Of a DNA stretch of 64,000 nt, positions 7,069 to 15,989 are shown in pieces (the stretch's first letter is position 1; every line of letters starts with the position of its first letter). A model generated the notes under the pieces. It had not been told where the DNA came from, made no database searches, and was given only the letters and a program-made list of their open reading frames with translations. Position numbers and translations under genes: made by a program. Origin of the DNA: CALAED01 sp036555725 (lineage in GTDB: Bacteria > Actinomycetota > Actinomycetes > Streptosporangiales > Streptosporangiaceae). The stretch spans positions 62,001 through 126,000 of the forward strand of contig DATBKU010000018.1 in the NCBI GenBank assembly GCA_036555725.1, in the 5' to 3' direction.

Positions 7069-8679
7069 TCACCCGACGGTCGCGGCGGCGACTTCGGCGG
7101 GGGCGAGCGGCGTGTTGCCGCGGATGAGGTCGGCGGCGCGCTCGGCGATCGCGATGATGGGCGCGTTCGGCGGGCCGTGCGGCACCGTCGGCAGCACGGA
7201 CGCGTCCACCACACGCAGCCCCTCGATCCCGCGCACCCGCAGCTCCGGGTCGCACGGCGCGGGCTCCGCCCCGCCCATCGCGCAGCTGCTCGTCGGGTGG
7301 AACACGGTGTGCACGTTGTCGCGCACCCAGGCCCGCAGCGCCTCGTCGTCGGTCATCTGATCGCCCGGGACGTCCTCACCATCGAGCAGCCCGGCGAGCG
7401 GCTCGGACGAAGCGATCTCCCGCGCCCGCCGGAGCCCGGCCACCAGCACGTCGAGGTCGGCCTCGGCGGAGAGGAAGGCGGGGTCGATCAGCGGCGGCGC
7501 CGTCGGGTCGGCGGACCGCAGCGCGACGCGGCCCCGGCTGCGCGGCGCGATGGCCGCGACCAGCATCGTCATGCGGCGCGCGGCCGGCGGTTCGAGGCCC
7601 TGGTTGACGACCGGCGCCGGGATGGCGCCGAACTGCAGGTCTGGTGCGGCCAGCCCGTCCCGGCTGCGCGCGTACGCCATGGAGCCGCCGCCATTGCCGG
7701 CCAGCGGGCCGCGCCGCAGCAGCAGCCACGCCAGCAGGCTGCGGAGCTTCGGCGCCTCCCAGAGGTTCCGCGTGTCAGGCGTCCGCCACATCGGCGTGCA
7801 CAGCGGGTGGTCCTGCAGGCCCTCGCCGACGCCGGGCATATCGAGCACCAGGTCGATGCCGTGCTCGCGCAGGTGCCCGGCCGGCCCGACCCCGGACAGC
7901 ATGAGCAGCTGCGGAGAGTTGATCGCGCCGCCGCACAGGATCACCTCGCCGCGCGCGAGGGCCCGTCGCTGCTCGCCCGCGTGGAGGTAGCGCACCCCCG
8001 CGGCCCGCCCGTCGCCGATAAGGATCTTGGTGACCGTTGTGTCGGTCTCGATCGTGAGGTTGGGCCGCTTTGCGGCGGGGCGCAGGTAGCCGTCGGCGGT
8101 CGACCATCGCCTCCCCCGCCGCATCGTGACCTGGAAGAACCCGGCGCCGTCCTGCTCGGCGCCGGCGAAGTCGTCGTTGGCCGGCAGCCCGGACGCGCGC
8201 GCCGCCGCCACCCACGTACGGTGCAGCGGGTGCAGGTACCGCTGATCCTCCACGCGCAGCGGGCCGCCGGCGCCGTGATATGCCGACTCGCCGTGCTGCT
8301 GGTCCTCGGCCTGCCGGAAGTACGGCAGCAGGTCCGCGTAGCCCCAGCCGGCGCAGCCGTACTCGTCGCGCCAAGCGTCGTAGTCCACCCGGTTGCCGCG
8401 ACTGTAGAGCATGCCGTTGATCGACGACGTGCCGCCGAGGGTCCGGCCGCGCGGGTAGTAGAGCGACCGGTCCGCCGCGTACGTCTGCGGCGTCGTCGAG
8501 TAGTCCCAGTCGTACGGTCCCTTGAAGAGGGCGAAGTAGGCGCCGGGAATGGGGATCTGCGGCGCCTTGTCCGGCGGTCCCGCCTCCAGCAGCAGCACCT
8601 TCGCGGCGGGATCCTCGCTCAGCCGGGCGGCGAGCACGCACCCCGCGCTGCCGGCGCCGACGATGACGTAGTCGTACAC
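7069..8679 (-). CDS. GMC-family FAD oxidoreductase (choline dehydrogenase-like)
   Basis: A 536-residue glucose-methanol-choline oxidoreductase that oxidises an alcohol group with FAD. It shows the FAD-binding VIVGAGSAGCVLAARL at the N-terminus, GMC signature 1 around GRTLGGTSSINGML (about 80-95), signature 2 GGAINSPQLLMLSGVGP, and the C-terminal HPTSSCAMG and PHGPPNAP. The last region carries the expected active-site His and Asn. There is no signal peptide, so it is cytosolic. The start at 8679 (GTG) has a perfect AGGAGG five bases upstream, which rules out the longer in-frame extension. The substrate cannot be told from the sequence. It is divergent from an AraC-type regulator 250 bases away, a possible regulator. 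Confidence 0.92.
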   Translation of the reverse strand: MYDYVIVGAGSAGCVLAARLSEDPAAKVLLLEAGPPDKAPQIPIPGAYFALFKGPYDWDYSTTPQTYAADRSLYYPRGRTLGGTSSINGMLYSRGNRVDYDAWRDEYGCAGWGYADLLPYFRQAEDQQHGESAYHGAGGPLRVEDQRYLHPLHRTWVAAARASGLPANDDFAGAEQDGAGFFQVTMRRGRRWSTADGYLRPAAKRPNLTIETDTTVTKILIGDGRAAGVRYLHAGEQRRALARGEVILCGGAINSPQLLMLSGVGPAGHLREHGIDLVLDMPGVGEGLQDHPLCTPMWRTPDTRNLWEAPKLRSLLAWLLLRRGPLAGNGGGSMAYARSRDGLAAPDLQFGAIPAPVVNQGLEPPAARRMTMLVAAIAPRSRGRVALRSADPTAPPLIDPAFLSAEADLDVLVAGLRRAREIASSEPLAGLLDGEDVPGDQMTDDEALRAWVRDNVHTVFHPTSSCAMGGAEPAPCDPELRVRGIEGLRVVDASVLPTVPHGPPNAPIIAIAERAADLIRGNTPLAPAEVAAATVG

Positions 8680-8926
8680 GGCCACCTCCTGTGGGCCGGG
8701 TCTGTCCGGGTCGGATCGAGCGGGCGTGGCCGGCGAGGCCCCGCGCAGGCCCGCAGGCCACCGCCCATCTGGCCAGTCTGTGCAGTACGGGTCGTCCGGT
8801 CGTTGCCGTCGGCTGCACACTCGATGTCAACGGGTGCACGGTGGCCCGTGCCCGTCGTGCAGACCGGAGGCCGGCGGCGGGGCGTGTAAGACTGAGGCGG
8901 TATGGGTGCCGACCTCGGGGCTGGTC

Positions 8927-9901
8927 ATGAGTGTGCTGTTTCGGGCCGATGAGGAGCCGGTCGTCTCACGCGTCGAGCGGCTGCGGGCGATGGTGGGCGA
9001 GTCGATCGCCCCGATCGACGTGCGCCCGGCGGTCGAGCCGTCCGACGTGCACGATCGGATCCTCCTGAAGGAGGTCGGCGCGCTGAGCGTCACCGCCATA
9101 ACGATGACGCCCGCCACCGCGACCCGTACGCCGAAGCTCATCCGCCGGTCCGATCCCGAGGTGTGCAAGATCGATGTGATCGTGCGCGGGCACTTGGTGG
9201 TCGAGCAGAACGGCCGGGAGTCGCGGCTGGGCCCGGGTGACTTCTCGTTCGTCGACCTGTCGCGGCCGGCCCGCTGGACGACCTCGGCGACCAGCGAAGG
9301 CGTCGCCGTGACGTTCCCGCGGTCGCTGCTGCCGCTGCGGCAGCCCGAGCTGGCGCAGCTCGCCGCGGTCCGCATCGCGGGCGATCAGGGCACCGGGGCG
9401 CTGCTGTCCACGCTGGCCCGCCAGTTGCCGCGGCACATCGACGACAGCGCGGTGGCCGAGGGCGCGCGCCTCGGGACGACCGTGCTCGACCTGCTCACCG
9501 TCGCGCTGGCCAACCGGCTCGACCGCGGGTCGGCCGTGCCGCGCGACTCCGGGCAGCGGGCGCTGCTGACCCGCATCCACGCCTTCATCGAGCAGCGGCT
9601 CGGCGATCCGGAGCTGTCGCCCGCGACGATCGCGGCGGCGCACCACATCTCGGTTCGCTACCTGTACAAGCTGTTCGAGTCGCAGCAGACGACCGTCGCC
9701 GACTGGATCCGGCGCCGCCGCCTCGAACGCTGCCGTCGCGACCTGCTCGACCCCGCGTTGCAGGCCCAGCCGGTGAGCGCGATCGCCGCCCGCTGGGGGC
9801 TGCGCAACCCGGCCCACTTCAACCGGCTGTTCCGGGTCGCCTTCGACATGCCCCCGGGCGAGTACCGGGCGACACGTGTCCAGCCCGCTCTGCCCGAGTA
9901 A
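8927..9901 (+). CDS. AraC-family regulator with AraC-binding-like sensor domain (paralogue 1)
   Basis: A 324-residue regulator. Residues about 30-200 form a cupin-like AraC-binding-like domain (VCKIDVIVRGHLVVEQNG ... LGPGDFSFVDLSRPARW). Residues about 225-320 are the double HTH (AAHHISVRYLYKLFESQQTTVADWIRRRRLERCRRDL, then VSAIAARWGLRNPAHFNRLFR). It is closely related along its whole length to the regulator at 11864-12820; the two flank an MFS transporter and a hemerythrin gene. It is divergent from the GMC oxidoreductase and convergent with the MFS gene. The ligand is unknown; the GMC enzyme, the exporter or both are the natural target candidates. Confidence 0.88.
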   Translation: MSVLFRADEEPVVSRVERLRAMVGESIAPIDVRPAVEPSDVHDRILLKEVGALSVTAITMTPATATRTPKLIRRSDPEVCKIDVIVRGHLVVEQNGRESRLGPGDFSFVDLSRPARWTTSATSEGVAVTFPRSLLPLRQPELAQLAAVRIAGDQGTGALLSTLARQLPRHIDDSAVAEGARLGTTVLDLLTVALANRLDRGSAVPRDSGQRALLTRIHAFIEQRLGDPELSPATIAAAHHISVRYLYKLFESQQTTVADWIRRRRLERCRRDLLDPALQAQPVSAIAARWGLRNPAHFNRLFRVAFDMPPGEYRATRVQPALPE

Positions 9902-9917
9902 CCGGCGCGGCGCGGGG

Positions 9918-11123
9918 CTATGACGCCGCCGTGGCTTCCGTCGTACGCTCGCGGGCCGCGGCCGTACGGCGTTCCGCGGCCACGGACAGCGGGACGAGCA
10001 GCAGCGCGAGCGCGCCGCCGCAACCCGCCGAGAGCCAGAGGTGGTCGGCGCCGGCCGTTTGCACGACGTAGCCGCCGAGCAGCCCGCCCAGGCCGATGCC
10101 GAGGTAGATCGCGGAGGCGTTGAGCGAGATGGCGATGCCCGCTGCCGGGCCCGCGGCGTGCACCAGCCGGTGCTGCTGCGGCGGGACGGTGCCCCAGCCG
10201 GCGACGCCCCAGATGACCATGTAGAGCACGCTGGTCGTGAAGGCGTCCGCCCAATAGGCGAGCAGGAAGTGGTTGATCGTGAAGACCACCAGGCTGCCCG
10301 TGAGCACCCGCGTGGCCCCCCACGTGTCCGAGCCGTGCCCGGCCAGGTAGCCGCCGCACACCGCGGCGAGGCCGAAAACGAAGATCAGGATCCGCACCGT
10401 ACCGGCGTCGCCGACGCCCTGGAAGAGCGGCGCGAGATAGGTGTAGACGGAGAACCCGCCGGCGTTGGCGCAGACCGTGACGAGCAGGATGCTCAGGATG
10501 TCGGGCCGTCGCAGCAGCGCGAGCCGCTCGCCCAGCGCGATACGCGGCGGCGGTTCCACGGCCGGCAGCAGCGCCGCGATACCGATGGCGGCCAGAACGG
10601 CGAGGGCGGCGACGAACAGGAACGCGCCTCGCCAGCTGGTCAGCTCGGCGACGTAAAGGCCGAGCGGCACGCCGAGCACCGTCGAAAGCGACGTGCCGCC
10701 CAGGACAATGGCCAGCGCCCGCCCGCGCCGGCCCGGCGGCACCATGCCCGATGCGCTCGCCGCGGCACCGGGCGCGAAGAGGCCCGCACACAGCGCGGCC
10801 AGCACCCGGGTGGCGCCGAGCATGATGATGTTCTGGCTCGCCGCCGAGCAGACGTTGACGAGCGCGAAGCAGAGCAGGGCACCGATCAGCACCGCGCGCC
10901 GGGGCAGGTTGGCCAGGGCGGTCGTGATCAGCGGCGAGCCCACGGCGTAGACGAGCGCGAACACGGTCACCATCTGGCCCGCGGCGGCGACCGAGGTGTG
11001 CAGCGCGCCCGCGACCGCCGGCACCAGGCCGGCGATGATGAACGCGTCGGTGCCGGTGGCGAACGTGCCCAGCGCGAGCACCAGCACCTTGCCCAGGCCG
11101 GCTTGCTCAGCGGCCGGGCGCAT
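9918..11123 (-). CDS. MFS transporter, DHA1/AraJ-like efflux type
   Basis: A 401-residue integral membrane protein with about 12 hydrophobic segments and the 12-TM MFS layout. It has a cytoplasmic positive loop after TM2 (LPRR), RVLAALCAGLFAPGA in TM4-5, and a GRRGRALA loop. It resembles the sugar-efflux or drug-efflux (AraJ/PbuE-type) families, normally proton-driven exporters. The substrate cannot be inferred. Its ATG at 11123 lies inside the end of the hemerythrin gene (17-base overlap), so it is expected to be translated by coupling with that gene. Both are flanked by related AraC-type regulators. Confidence 0.88.
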   Translation of the reverse strand: MRPAAEQAGLGKVLVLALGTFATGTDAFIIAGLVPAVAGALHTSVAAAGQMVTVFALVYAVGSPLITTALANLPRRAVLIGALLCFALVNVCSAASQNIIMLGATRVLAALCAGLFAPGAAASASGMVPPGRRGRALAIVLGGTSLSTVLGVPLGLYVAELTSWRGAFLFVAALAVLAAIGIAALLPAVEPPPRIALGERLALLRRPDILSILLVTVCANAGGFSVYTYLAPLFQGVGDAGTVRILIFVFGLAAVCGGYLAGHGSDTWGATRVLTGSLVVFTINHFLLAYWADAFTTSVLYMVIWGVAGWGTVPPQQHRLVHAAGPAAGIAISLNASAIYLGIGLGGLLGGYVVQTAGADHLWLSAGCGGALALLLVPLSVAAERRTAAARERTTEATAAS

Positions 11124-11724
11124 CGTCGTCCCAGGTCATGAGGACGTCGTCGTCCTCGGCTATGACCGCGGCGTCGTCGGGCACGTCGAAGTCGTCCTCG
11201 GACACGACGGCGGACAGCGCGTTCAGCGCCGGCGCCAGGGTCTCCTCCTCGAAGGCGAGATGCGTCTCTAGATGGTCCGACAGCCGCTCGATGGCGCCGA
11301 GCGCCGCCGCGCCGGCGTTCTCGTCGTCCGGCGCGGCGCGCAGCGCCCGTTCCACGTTGTCCAGGTAACCGGTCAGGGCGCGATGATCGGCCGCCAGCAG
11401 CTCGATCACCTTGGCGAACCCAGGGTTCGTGGCCAGCTGGTCCCGGAGCAGTACGGGGAACAGCATCGTGTCCTCGACCGAATGGTGGTCCTGGACGAAC
11501 CGGCAGAAGTGGGCGCAGTACACACGCAGCGACCAGCCGGGCTCGCGGAACGACACGCTGCCGAGCATGGCGGTGGCCATGCCTCGGTCATCTTCGGCGA
11601 TCGCCTGTACGGCACGGCGCAGCAGGGCAAGGTCGTCGCGCATGCCGTCGTGGATCTTGATCAGCCTCGTCAGGGCCCAGCCCGGTTCCGCGGGCTGATC
11701 GGCCCCGTTCGTGCTCCGCGCCAT
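11107..11724 (-). CDS. Hemerythrin HHE-domain protein
   Basis: A 205-residue four-helix-bundle protein with the iron-ligand pattern of hemerythrins: a His in the first helix (IKIHDGMRDDL), HHSVEDTMLFP, LAADHRALTGYL, and HLETHLAFEEETLAP. These give the His/Glu/Asp set for a non-haem di-iron centre that could bind oxygen or sense redox state. The acidic tail (SEDDFDVPDDAAVIAEDDD) is not part of the fold. It precedes and overlaps the MFS gene, so the two form one transcription unit. A role in sensing oxygen or nitric oxide is known for some family members but is only a guess here. Confidence 0.88.
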   Translation of the reverse strand: MARSTNGADQPAEPGWALTRLIKIHDGMRDDLALLRRAVQAIAEDDRGMATAMLGSVSFREPGWSLRVYCAHFCRFVQDHHSVEDTMLFPVLLRDQLATNPGFAKVIELLAADHRALTGYLDNVERALRAAPDDENAGAAALGAIERLSDHLETHLAFEEETLAPALNALSAVVSEDDFDVPDDAAVIAEDDDVLMTWDDDAPGR

Positions 11725-11863
11725 GGCTCGGCTCCCGGCGGGTGTCGTCTCCGGTCAGTGGCGTAACCGAGTCTCGGCGCGGCCGTACGGCGGTGTCGTT
11801 AGCACCGGGCGCACGGCCGTTGCCCAAAGGTGCACTACCAGGGCCTCACCCGCCGGGAGAGGC

Positions 11864-12820
11864 TCAGTGGACGCCGCCCATCAGCCGGTACTCGCCCGGC
11901 GGGACGCCGTGCTCGGCGCGGAAGACCCGGCTGAACCGGGACGCGTCGGGGAACCCCCATCGGACCCCGATCGCGCTCACCGGCCGCGTGCGGAAGTCCG
12001 GGTCGAGCAGGTCGCGGCGGCAGCGTTCGAGGCGGCGCCGCCGGATCCAGTCGGCGACGGTCGTCTGCTCCGACTCGAACAGCTTGTGCAGGTACCGGAC
12101 CGAGATGTGGTGTGCCGCCGCGATCGTGACCGGGCCCAGCCCGGGGTCGCCGAGCCGCTCCTCGATGAAGGCGTGGACGCGCATGCGCATCGCCCGCTGG
12201 CCGGTTTCCGCCGGCACCGCGGAACCCCGATCCAGCCGAGCCGCAAGCGCAACGGTGAGGAGGTCGACCACGGTCGTGCCCAGGCGCGCGCCCTCGGCGG
12301 TCTGCACGTCATCGAGGTACCTGGGCAGCTGGCGGGCCACCGAGGAGACCAGCGCGCCGGTGCCGTGGTCGCCGCGGAGACGCATCCCGGTCAGCCGGGA
12401 GAGCTCCTCGCGGCGCAGCGGCAGCAGTACTCGCGGGAAGGTGACCGCGACGTGCCGTGCCCCCGTGGAGATCCACCGGCACGGACGCGACGGGTCGATG
12501 ACGGTGAAGTCGCCCGGCCACAACCGCGTCTGCCTGCCCTCGTGCTCCACCGTCACGTTGCCGCCGGCCAGCACGTCGATGTGGTACAGCTCGTGGTCGG
12601 ACCGGCGGATCTCGTTCGACGAGCGGACGCACTCGGCGGCGGGGGCCGTCACATCGGCCACCCGCACCGCGCCGACCGCGCCGGAAACCAGGCGCCCGTC
12701 GAAGTCGGGCCCGTCGACGGGACGGCCGTCGACCGGGAACATTTCCTCGTTGACCACGTGCCGCCAGTACTCATGGCGGGTCGACACCGGCTCGTCTATC
12801 GCTCGGAACTCGATGCTCAT
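11864..12820 (-). CDS. AraC-family regulator with AraC-binding-like sensor domain (paralogue 2)
   Basis: A 318-residue paralogue of the regulator at 8927-9901, with the same domain order. The sensor half includes LYHIDVLAGGNVTVEHEGRQ and LWPGDFTVIDPSRPCRW. The HTH half includes AAHHISVRYLHKLFESEQ and TVADWIRRRRLERCRRDLL, nearly identical to paralogue 1, so both may recognise similar DNA. The second HTH differs (GVRWGFPDASRFSRVFR). It is transcribed in the same direction as the hemerythrin-MFS unit downstream, about 140 bases before it. Three GTTAC motifs lie 20-45 bases upstream of its start. Confidence 0.88.
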   Translation of the reverse strand: MSIEFRAIDEPVSTRHEYWRHVVNEEMFPVDGRPVDGPDFDGRLVSGAVGAVRVADVTAPAAECVRSSNEIRRSDHELYHIDVLAGGNVTVEHEGRQTRLWPGDFTVIDPSRPCRWISTGARHVAVTFPRVLLPLRREELSRLTGMRLRGDHGTGALVSSVARQLPRYLDDVQTAEGARLGTTVVDLLTVALAARLDRGSAVPAETGQRAMRMRVHAFIEERLGDPGLGPVTIAAAHHISVRYLHKLFESEQTTVADWIRRRRLERCRRDLLDPDFRTRPVSAIGVRWGFPDASRFSRVFRAEHGVPPGEYRLMGGVH

Positions 12821-12839
12821 GACTCACAGTCCGGGGCAG

Positions 12840-12866
12840 GTTACGTCGCGCCGTTACATTGTTACA
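12840..12866. promoter_or_regulatory. Three GTTAC direct repeats upstream of AraC paralogue 2
   Basis: GTTAC occurs at 12840, 12853 and 12861, the last two within a GTTACA direct repeat of 8-base period. They lie in the divergent region between the AraC-type gene (start 12820, minus) and the PerM-like gene (start 13009, plus). Direct repeats of this kind are typical AraC-family sites; this is a candidate only. Confidence 0.35.
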
Positions 12867-13008
12867 CGGCCAGGGCAAGCCCTTTCCGCAGGCGAGAACA
12901 TCACGGGCGTACGGCGACACGCCGGGCGCACGGGGCCGGCCCCGGCCGCCGGGCTGTAAGCATGGAGCGCGTGAGCGGAGCGACGCCGTCCGGCGAGGAG
13001 GAATCCGC

Positions 13009-14634
13009 GTGAGCGATGGAACGTCGCCTCGATCGCGGCCGAAAGGCAAGCGACCCGGACCTGCCAGGTCTGCCGCCCCGAAAGCGCGACGGGACGGCGC
13101 GGAAGCCCGGCCTGGTGGCGCGGAAGCCCGGCCTGGTGGCAACGACCCTCAGCCGAGCGGGGCCGATGCCCGGCGGGGCGGCGCCGGCTCACGGCGCGGC
13201 GGCGCGGACTCACGGCGCGGCGGCGCGGCGGCGCGCCCGGTCGGAGCGGATCCCAGGCCGCGGCCGCTGGCGGTCACCGGGGTCGTCGGCGCGGCCTGGT
13301 GCGTGGGCATCGGCCTCGCCGGGCTGACGACGATCACGCTCATCGGCTGGGTGGCCGCGCCGAGCGGCGCGCTCGGCACCGGGCTGCCCGGCGTGTTCCG
13401 TACGGCCGTCAACTTCTGGCTGATCGCGCACCACGCCGGCTACTCGCTCCCGAACGGCCGCGTCGGGCTGCTGCCGCTCGGCCTCATGGTGCTGCCGGGC
13501 GCCCTGCTGTACCGCAGCGGCGGCTGGATCACGCGGACCACCGACACGCCCAGCGGCCGGGGCATCGGCGTTGTGCCGGCCGCGGTCGCGCTCGCCGTGC
13601 CGTACTCCATCCTGGCCGGGCTGCTCGCGCTCGCCGCCCGCGACGCCACGGTCAAGCCGTCGGCCTGGCAGGCCCTGCTGGTCAGCTTCCTGCTGGCGGT
13701 GTTCGCCGGCGGGCTCGGCGCCGCCCGGGCGGTGGTCGCCCCGCGCGGCGGCCGGGTGCGGTCCGGCCTCGGCGCGCTGCTGCGGCTGCTGCCCGACCGG
13801 CCGCGGTCGCTGGTCGTGGGGGTCGTCGGCGCCACCGCGACGCTCATCGCGTCCGGCGCACTGCTGGTCGGCGCGTCGCTCGCCGTACACGTGAGCGAGG
13901 CCAGGGACCTGTACGACGTGCTCGCACCCGGGATCATCGGCGGGGTGCTGCTGCTCCTCATCGAGCTGGTGTTCCTGCCCAACGCGGTGATCTGGGGCAT
14001 GGCGTACGCGATCGGCCCCGGGTTCTCCGTCGGGCGGGGCACGAGCGTCTCGCCGACCGGCGTCTTCCTCGACGTCGTCCCCTCGTTCCCGCCGCTGGCC
14101 GCGCTGCCCGAGGCCGGGCCCGCCCCGGCGCTGTCGTTGCTCGCGCTGGCCGCGCCGTTCCTGGCGGGCATCGTCGCGGGGTCGCTCACCATCCGGGTGC
14201 TGCCGAGCCCCGTGTCCGAGGCGGCGCCGCTGTGGGGGTTCGTCTCCGGGGCGCTGACCGGGTGCGTCGCGGCCGCGCTGGCCGCCCTCGCCGGCGGCCC
14301 GCTCGGCGGTGCCCGGCTCGCCACGATGGGCCCGTCGGCCTGGCAGGTCGGCTTCATGGCGGCGCTGGAGGTCGGGGTGTCCGCGGCGATCGCGGCCTGG
14401 GTCACGAACTGGTCGCTGTTCAGGAAGGCCCAGCCCGAGCTCGACGAGGAGCCCGGCGACGGCCCGGACGAACGGCCGGCCGGCACGCCCGCCTCGCTGC
14501 GGTCCGATCTGGTCGAGTTCGTCGACCCGGAGCCGGTGCTCAGTGCCCGCGACGACGGCGACGGCGAGCCGGACAAGATCGAGACCCGCGGCGGCGCTAT
14601 TTACGTTCTCCGCGACGACCCGCCCGAGCGCTGA
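13009..14634 (+). CDS. PerM-like integral membrane protein (DUF6350)
   Basis: A 541-residue membrane protein: a charged, low-complexity N-terminus (residues about 1-80, rich in ARPGG/RRGG repeats), then about ten hydrophobic segments (from LAVTGVVGAAWCVGIGLAGL on) and an acidic C-terminal tail. The order with purN and purH following matches the actinobacterial DUF6350 family, whose mycobacterial member has been called PerM and linked to cell division; I rely on context and topology for this. The GTG at 13009 has a strong GAGGAGG upstream. The N-terminal repeats come from a perfect 21-base tandem duplication (13099-13119, 13120-13140) and further near-repeats. Confidence 0.75.
   Translation: MSDGTSPRSRPKGKRPGPARSAAPKARRDGAEARPGGAEARPGGNDPQPSGADARRGGAGSRRGGADSRRGGAAARPVGADPRPRPLAVTGVVGAAWCVGIGLAGLTTITLIGWVAAPSGALGTGLPGVFRTAVNFWLIAHHAGYSLPNGRVGLLPLGLMVLPGALLYRSGGWITRTTDTPSGRGIGVVPAAVALAVPYSILAGLLALAARDATVKPSAWQALLVSFLLAVFAGGLGAARAVVAPRGGRVRSGLGALLRLLPDRPRSLVVGVVGATATLIASGALLVGASLAVHVSEARDLYDVLAPGIIGGVLLLLIELVFLPNAVIWGMAYAIGPGFSVGRGTSVSPTGVFLDVVPSFPPLAALPEAGPAPALSLLALAAPFLAGIVAGSLTIRVLPSPVSEAAPLWGFVSGALTGCVAAALAALAGGPLGGARLATMGPSAWQVGFMAALEVGVSAAIAAWVTNWSLFRKAQPELDEEPGDGPDERPAGTPASLRSDLVEFVDPEPVLSARDDGDGEPDKIETRGGAIYVLRDDPPER
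13099..13226 (+). repeat. Tandem 20-21-base repeats in the 5' end of the PerM-like gene
   Basis: A perfect 21-base tandem pair (13099-13119 and 13120-13140) encodes AEARPGG twice. A second near-perfect pair at about 13186-13205 and 13206-13226 encodes SRRGGA-like units. The multiples of three keep the frame, so repeat-number changes would lengthen or shorten the cytoplasmic tail. Confidence 0.7.
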
Positions 14635-14643
14635 CCGGCGGCC

Positions 14644-15231
14644 TTACATGGGAAGGTTGTACTTCTTGAGCGAACCTTCGCGGAGGTTGAGCTTCTTTTC
14701 GACCTCGGTCAGGAAGGTGTCCTTGCACTCCTGCTCGTCGCTGATGGTGTTCGCCGCCTCGCGGCAGTTGAGGTAGCGGTTCAGCTCGCCCCACAGGATG
14801 ATCTGCGTGGTCACGAGCAGCACCGAGATGGTCAGCGCGATCGCGCCCATGACGATGCCGGCCACCGCGCCGCGCGCCACCGTACCGCTGCGCCGCGACC
14901 GCCGCCGCGCCCGGACGCCCATGACCAGTGCGGTGACGGCCAGCGCCAGCGCGACCGGCGGGAAGAAGAACATCAGCAGCAGCGCGCCGCCGGCCAGCCA
15001 CAACGCCCAGATGGCGCCGCGGTCCGGCGGACGCTGCCCGGGACCGTGCCCGGCCGGGCGCTGCCAACCGGAACCCTGCCAACCGGAGCCGTCGGGGCCG
15101 GGCCGCCCGGAGTCCGGCGGCACGGAGTCCTGCGGCGCCGTGTCCTGCGGGTCGGGCGGAACCGGGTCCATGGGGTCGGTGGCCGGGCCCGAGTCGCCGC
15201 CCCGCGACTCCTGTCCGGGCTGGTCAGTCAC
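14644..15231 (-). CDS. DUF4190-like small membrane protein
   Basis: A 195-residue protein with a Pro/Asp/Gly-rich cytoplasmic N-terminus (residues 1-70), then two to three membrane segments (IWALWLAGGALLLMFFFPPVALALAVTALVMG and AGIVMGAIALTISVLLVTTQI) separated by RARRRSRRSG, and a polar C-terminus with two cysteines. The layout resembles DUF4190-type proteins found in actinomycetes near purN. The GTG start at 15231 has AGGAGG spaced four bases. It is divergent from purN and convergent with the PerM-like gene. Function unknown. Confidence 0.7.
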   Translation of the reverse strand: MTDQPGQESRGGDSGPATDPMDPVPPDPQDTAPQDSVPPDSGRPGPDGSGWQGSGWQRPAGHGPGQRPPDRGAIWALWLAGGALLLMFFFPPVALALAVTALVMGVRARRRSRRSGTVARGAVAGIVMGAIALTISVLLVTTQIILWGELNRYLNCREAANTISDEQECKDTFLTEVEKKLNLREGSLKKYNLPM

Positions 15232-15335
15232 CTGTCCTCCTAAGCGTGACCATTGCGGGGTCCGCGATGGATATGCCGGTAGGCTGCGGGTGGTCGGATT
15301 CAGCCCCGGCCACCTCGTCGAGCAGGGGAGTCACG

Positions 15336-15989
15336 GTGTCCGCCCGGCTTGTCGTTCTGGTCTCCGGCGCGGGGACCAACCTACAGGCGCTGTTGGATGC
15401 ATGCGTAGACCCAGCCTACGGAGCGCAGGTCGTCGCCGTCGGGGCCGACCGCCACGAGATCGAGGGACTGGCCCGGGCCGAGCGTGCCGGAGTGCCCACC
15501 TTCGTGGCTCGGGTGCCGGACTATCCGACCCGTGACGACTGGGACGCGGGTCTCACCGACTTGGTGGCGACATACGAGCCCGACCTCGTTGTCTCGGCCG
15601 GGTTCATGAAGATCCTGGGCGAGGCCTTCCTCGAGCGCTTCACCGTGATCAACACCCACCCCGCCCTGCTGCCGGCCTTTCCCGGCGCGCACGCCGTACG
15701 TGAGGCGCTGGCGTACGGCGTGAAGATCACCGGCTGCACAGTGCACTTCGTCGACGAGGGCGTCGACAGCGGGCCGGTCATCGCCCAGGAGGCGGTCAAG
15801 GTGCGATGGCACGACGACGAGGAATCCCTGCATGAGCGGATCAAACAGGTCGAACGCGAGTTGCTCGTCGACGTCGTCGGCCGGCTGGCCCGGCAGGGCT
15901 GGACGACGCACGGCCGGCGGGTGTCGCTGAAGTGCCAGACATGCAATACGAACGAGGGGAGTCCGGCCGGTGAGCCGCACGACGATTAG
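15336..15989 (+). CDS. purN: Phosphoribosylglycinamide formyltransferase (folate-dependent)
   Basis: Third step of purine synthesis: GAR + 10-formyl-THF to FGAR, cytosolic. 217 residues. Seen: SGAGTNLQALLDAC (phosphate loop), FMKILGEAFLERF, and the catalytic INTHPALLPAFPGAHAV region (Asn/His), then GCTVHFVDEGVDSGPVI with the third catalytic residue (Asp). The GTG start at 15336 has GGGGAG five bases before it. The last 20 bases overlap the start of purH, so the two are coupled. The C-terminal tail (LKCQTCNTNEGSPAGEPHDD) extends past the usual end of the family. Confidence 0.96.
   Translation: MSARLVVLVSGAGTNLQALLDACVDPAYGAQVVAVGADRHEIEGLARAERAGVPTFVARVPDYPTRDDWDAGLTDLVATYEPDLVVSAGFMKILGEAFLERFTVINTHPALLPAFPGAHAVREALAYGVKITGCTVHFVDEGVDSGPVIAQEAVKVRWHDDEESLHERIKQVERELLVDVVGRLARQGWTTHGRRVSLKCQTCNTNEGSPAGEPHDD

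Noticed and set aside
5886..7214. A 442-codon minus-strand frame across sucD.
   Set aside because: Arg/His-rich shadow of sucD with no family features.
15253..15285. A housekeeping promoter for purN (TTGCGG and TAGGCT).
   Set aside because: The spacing of about 21 bases is too long for a standard promoter, so I did not list it.
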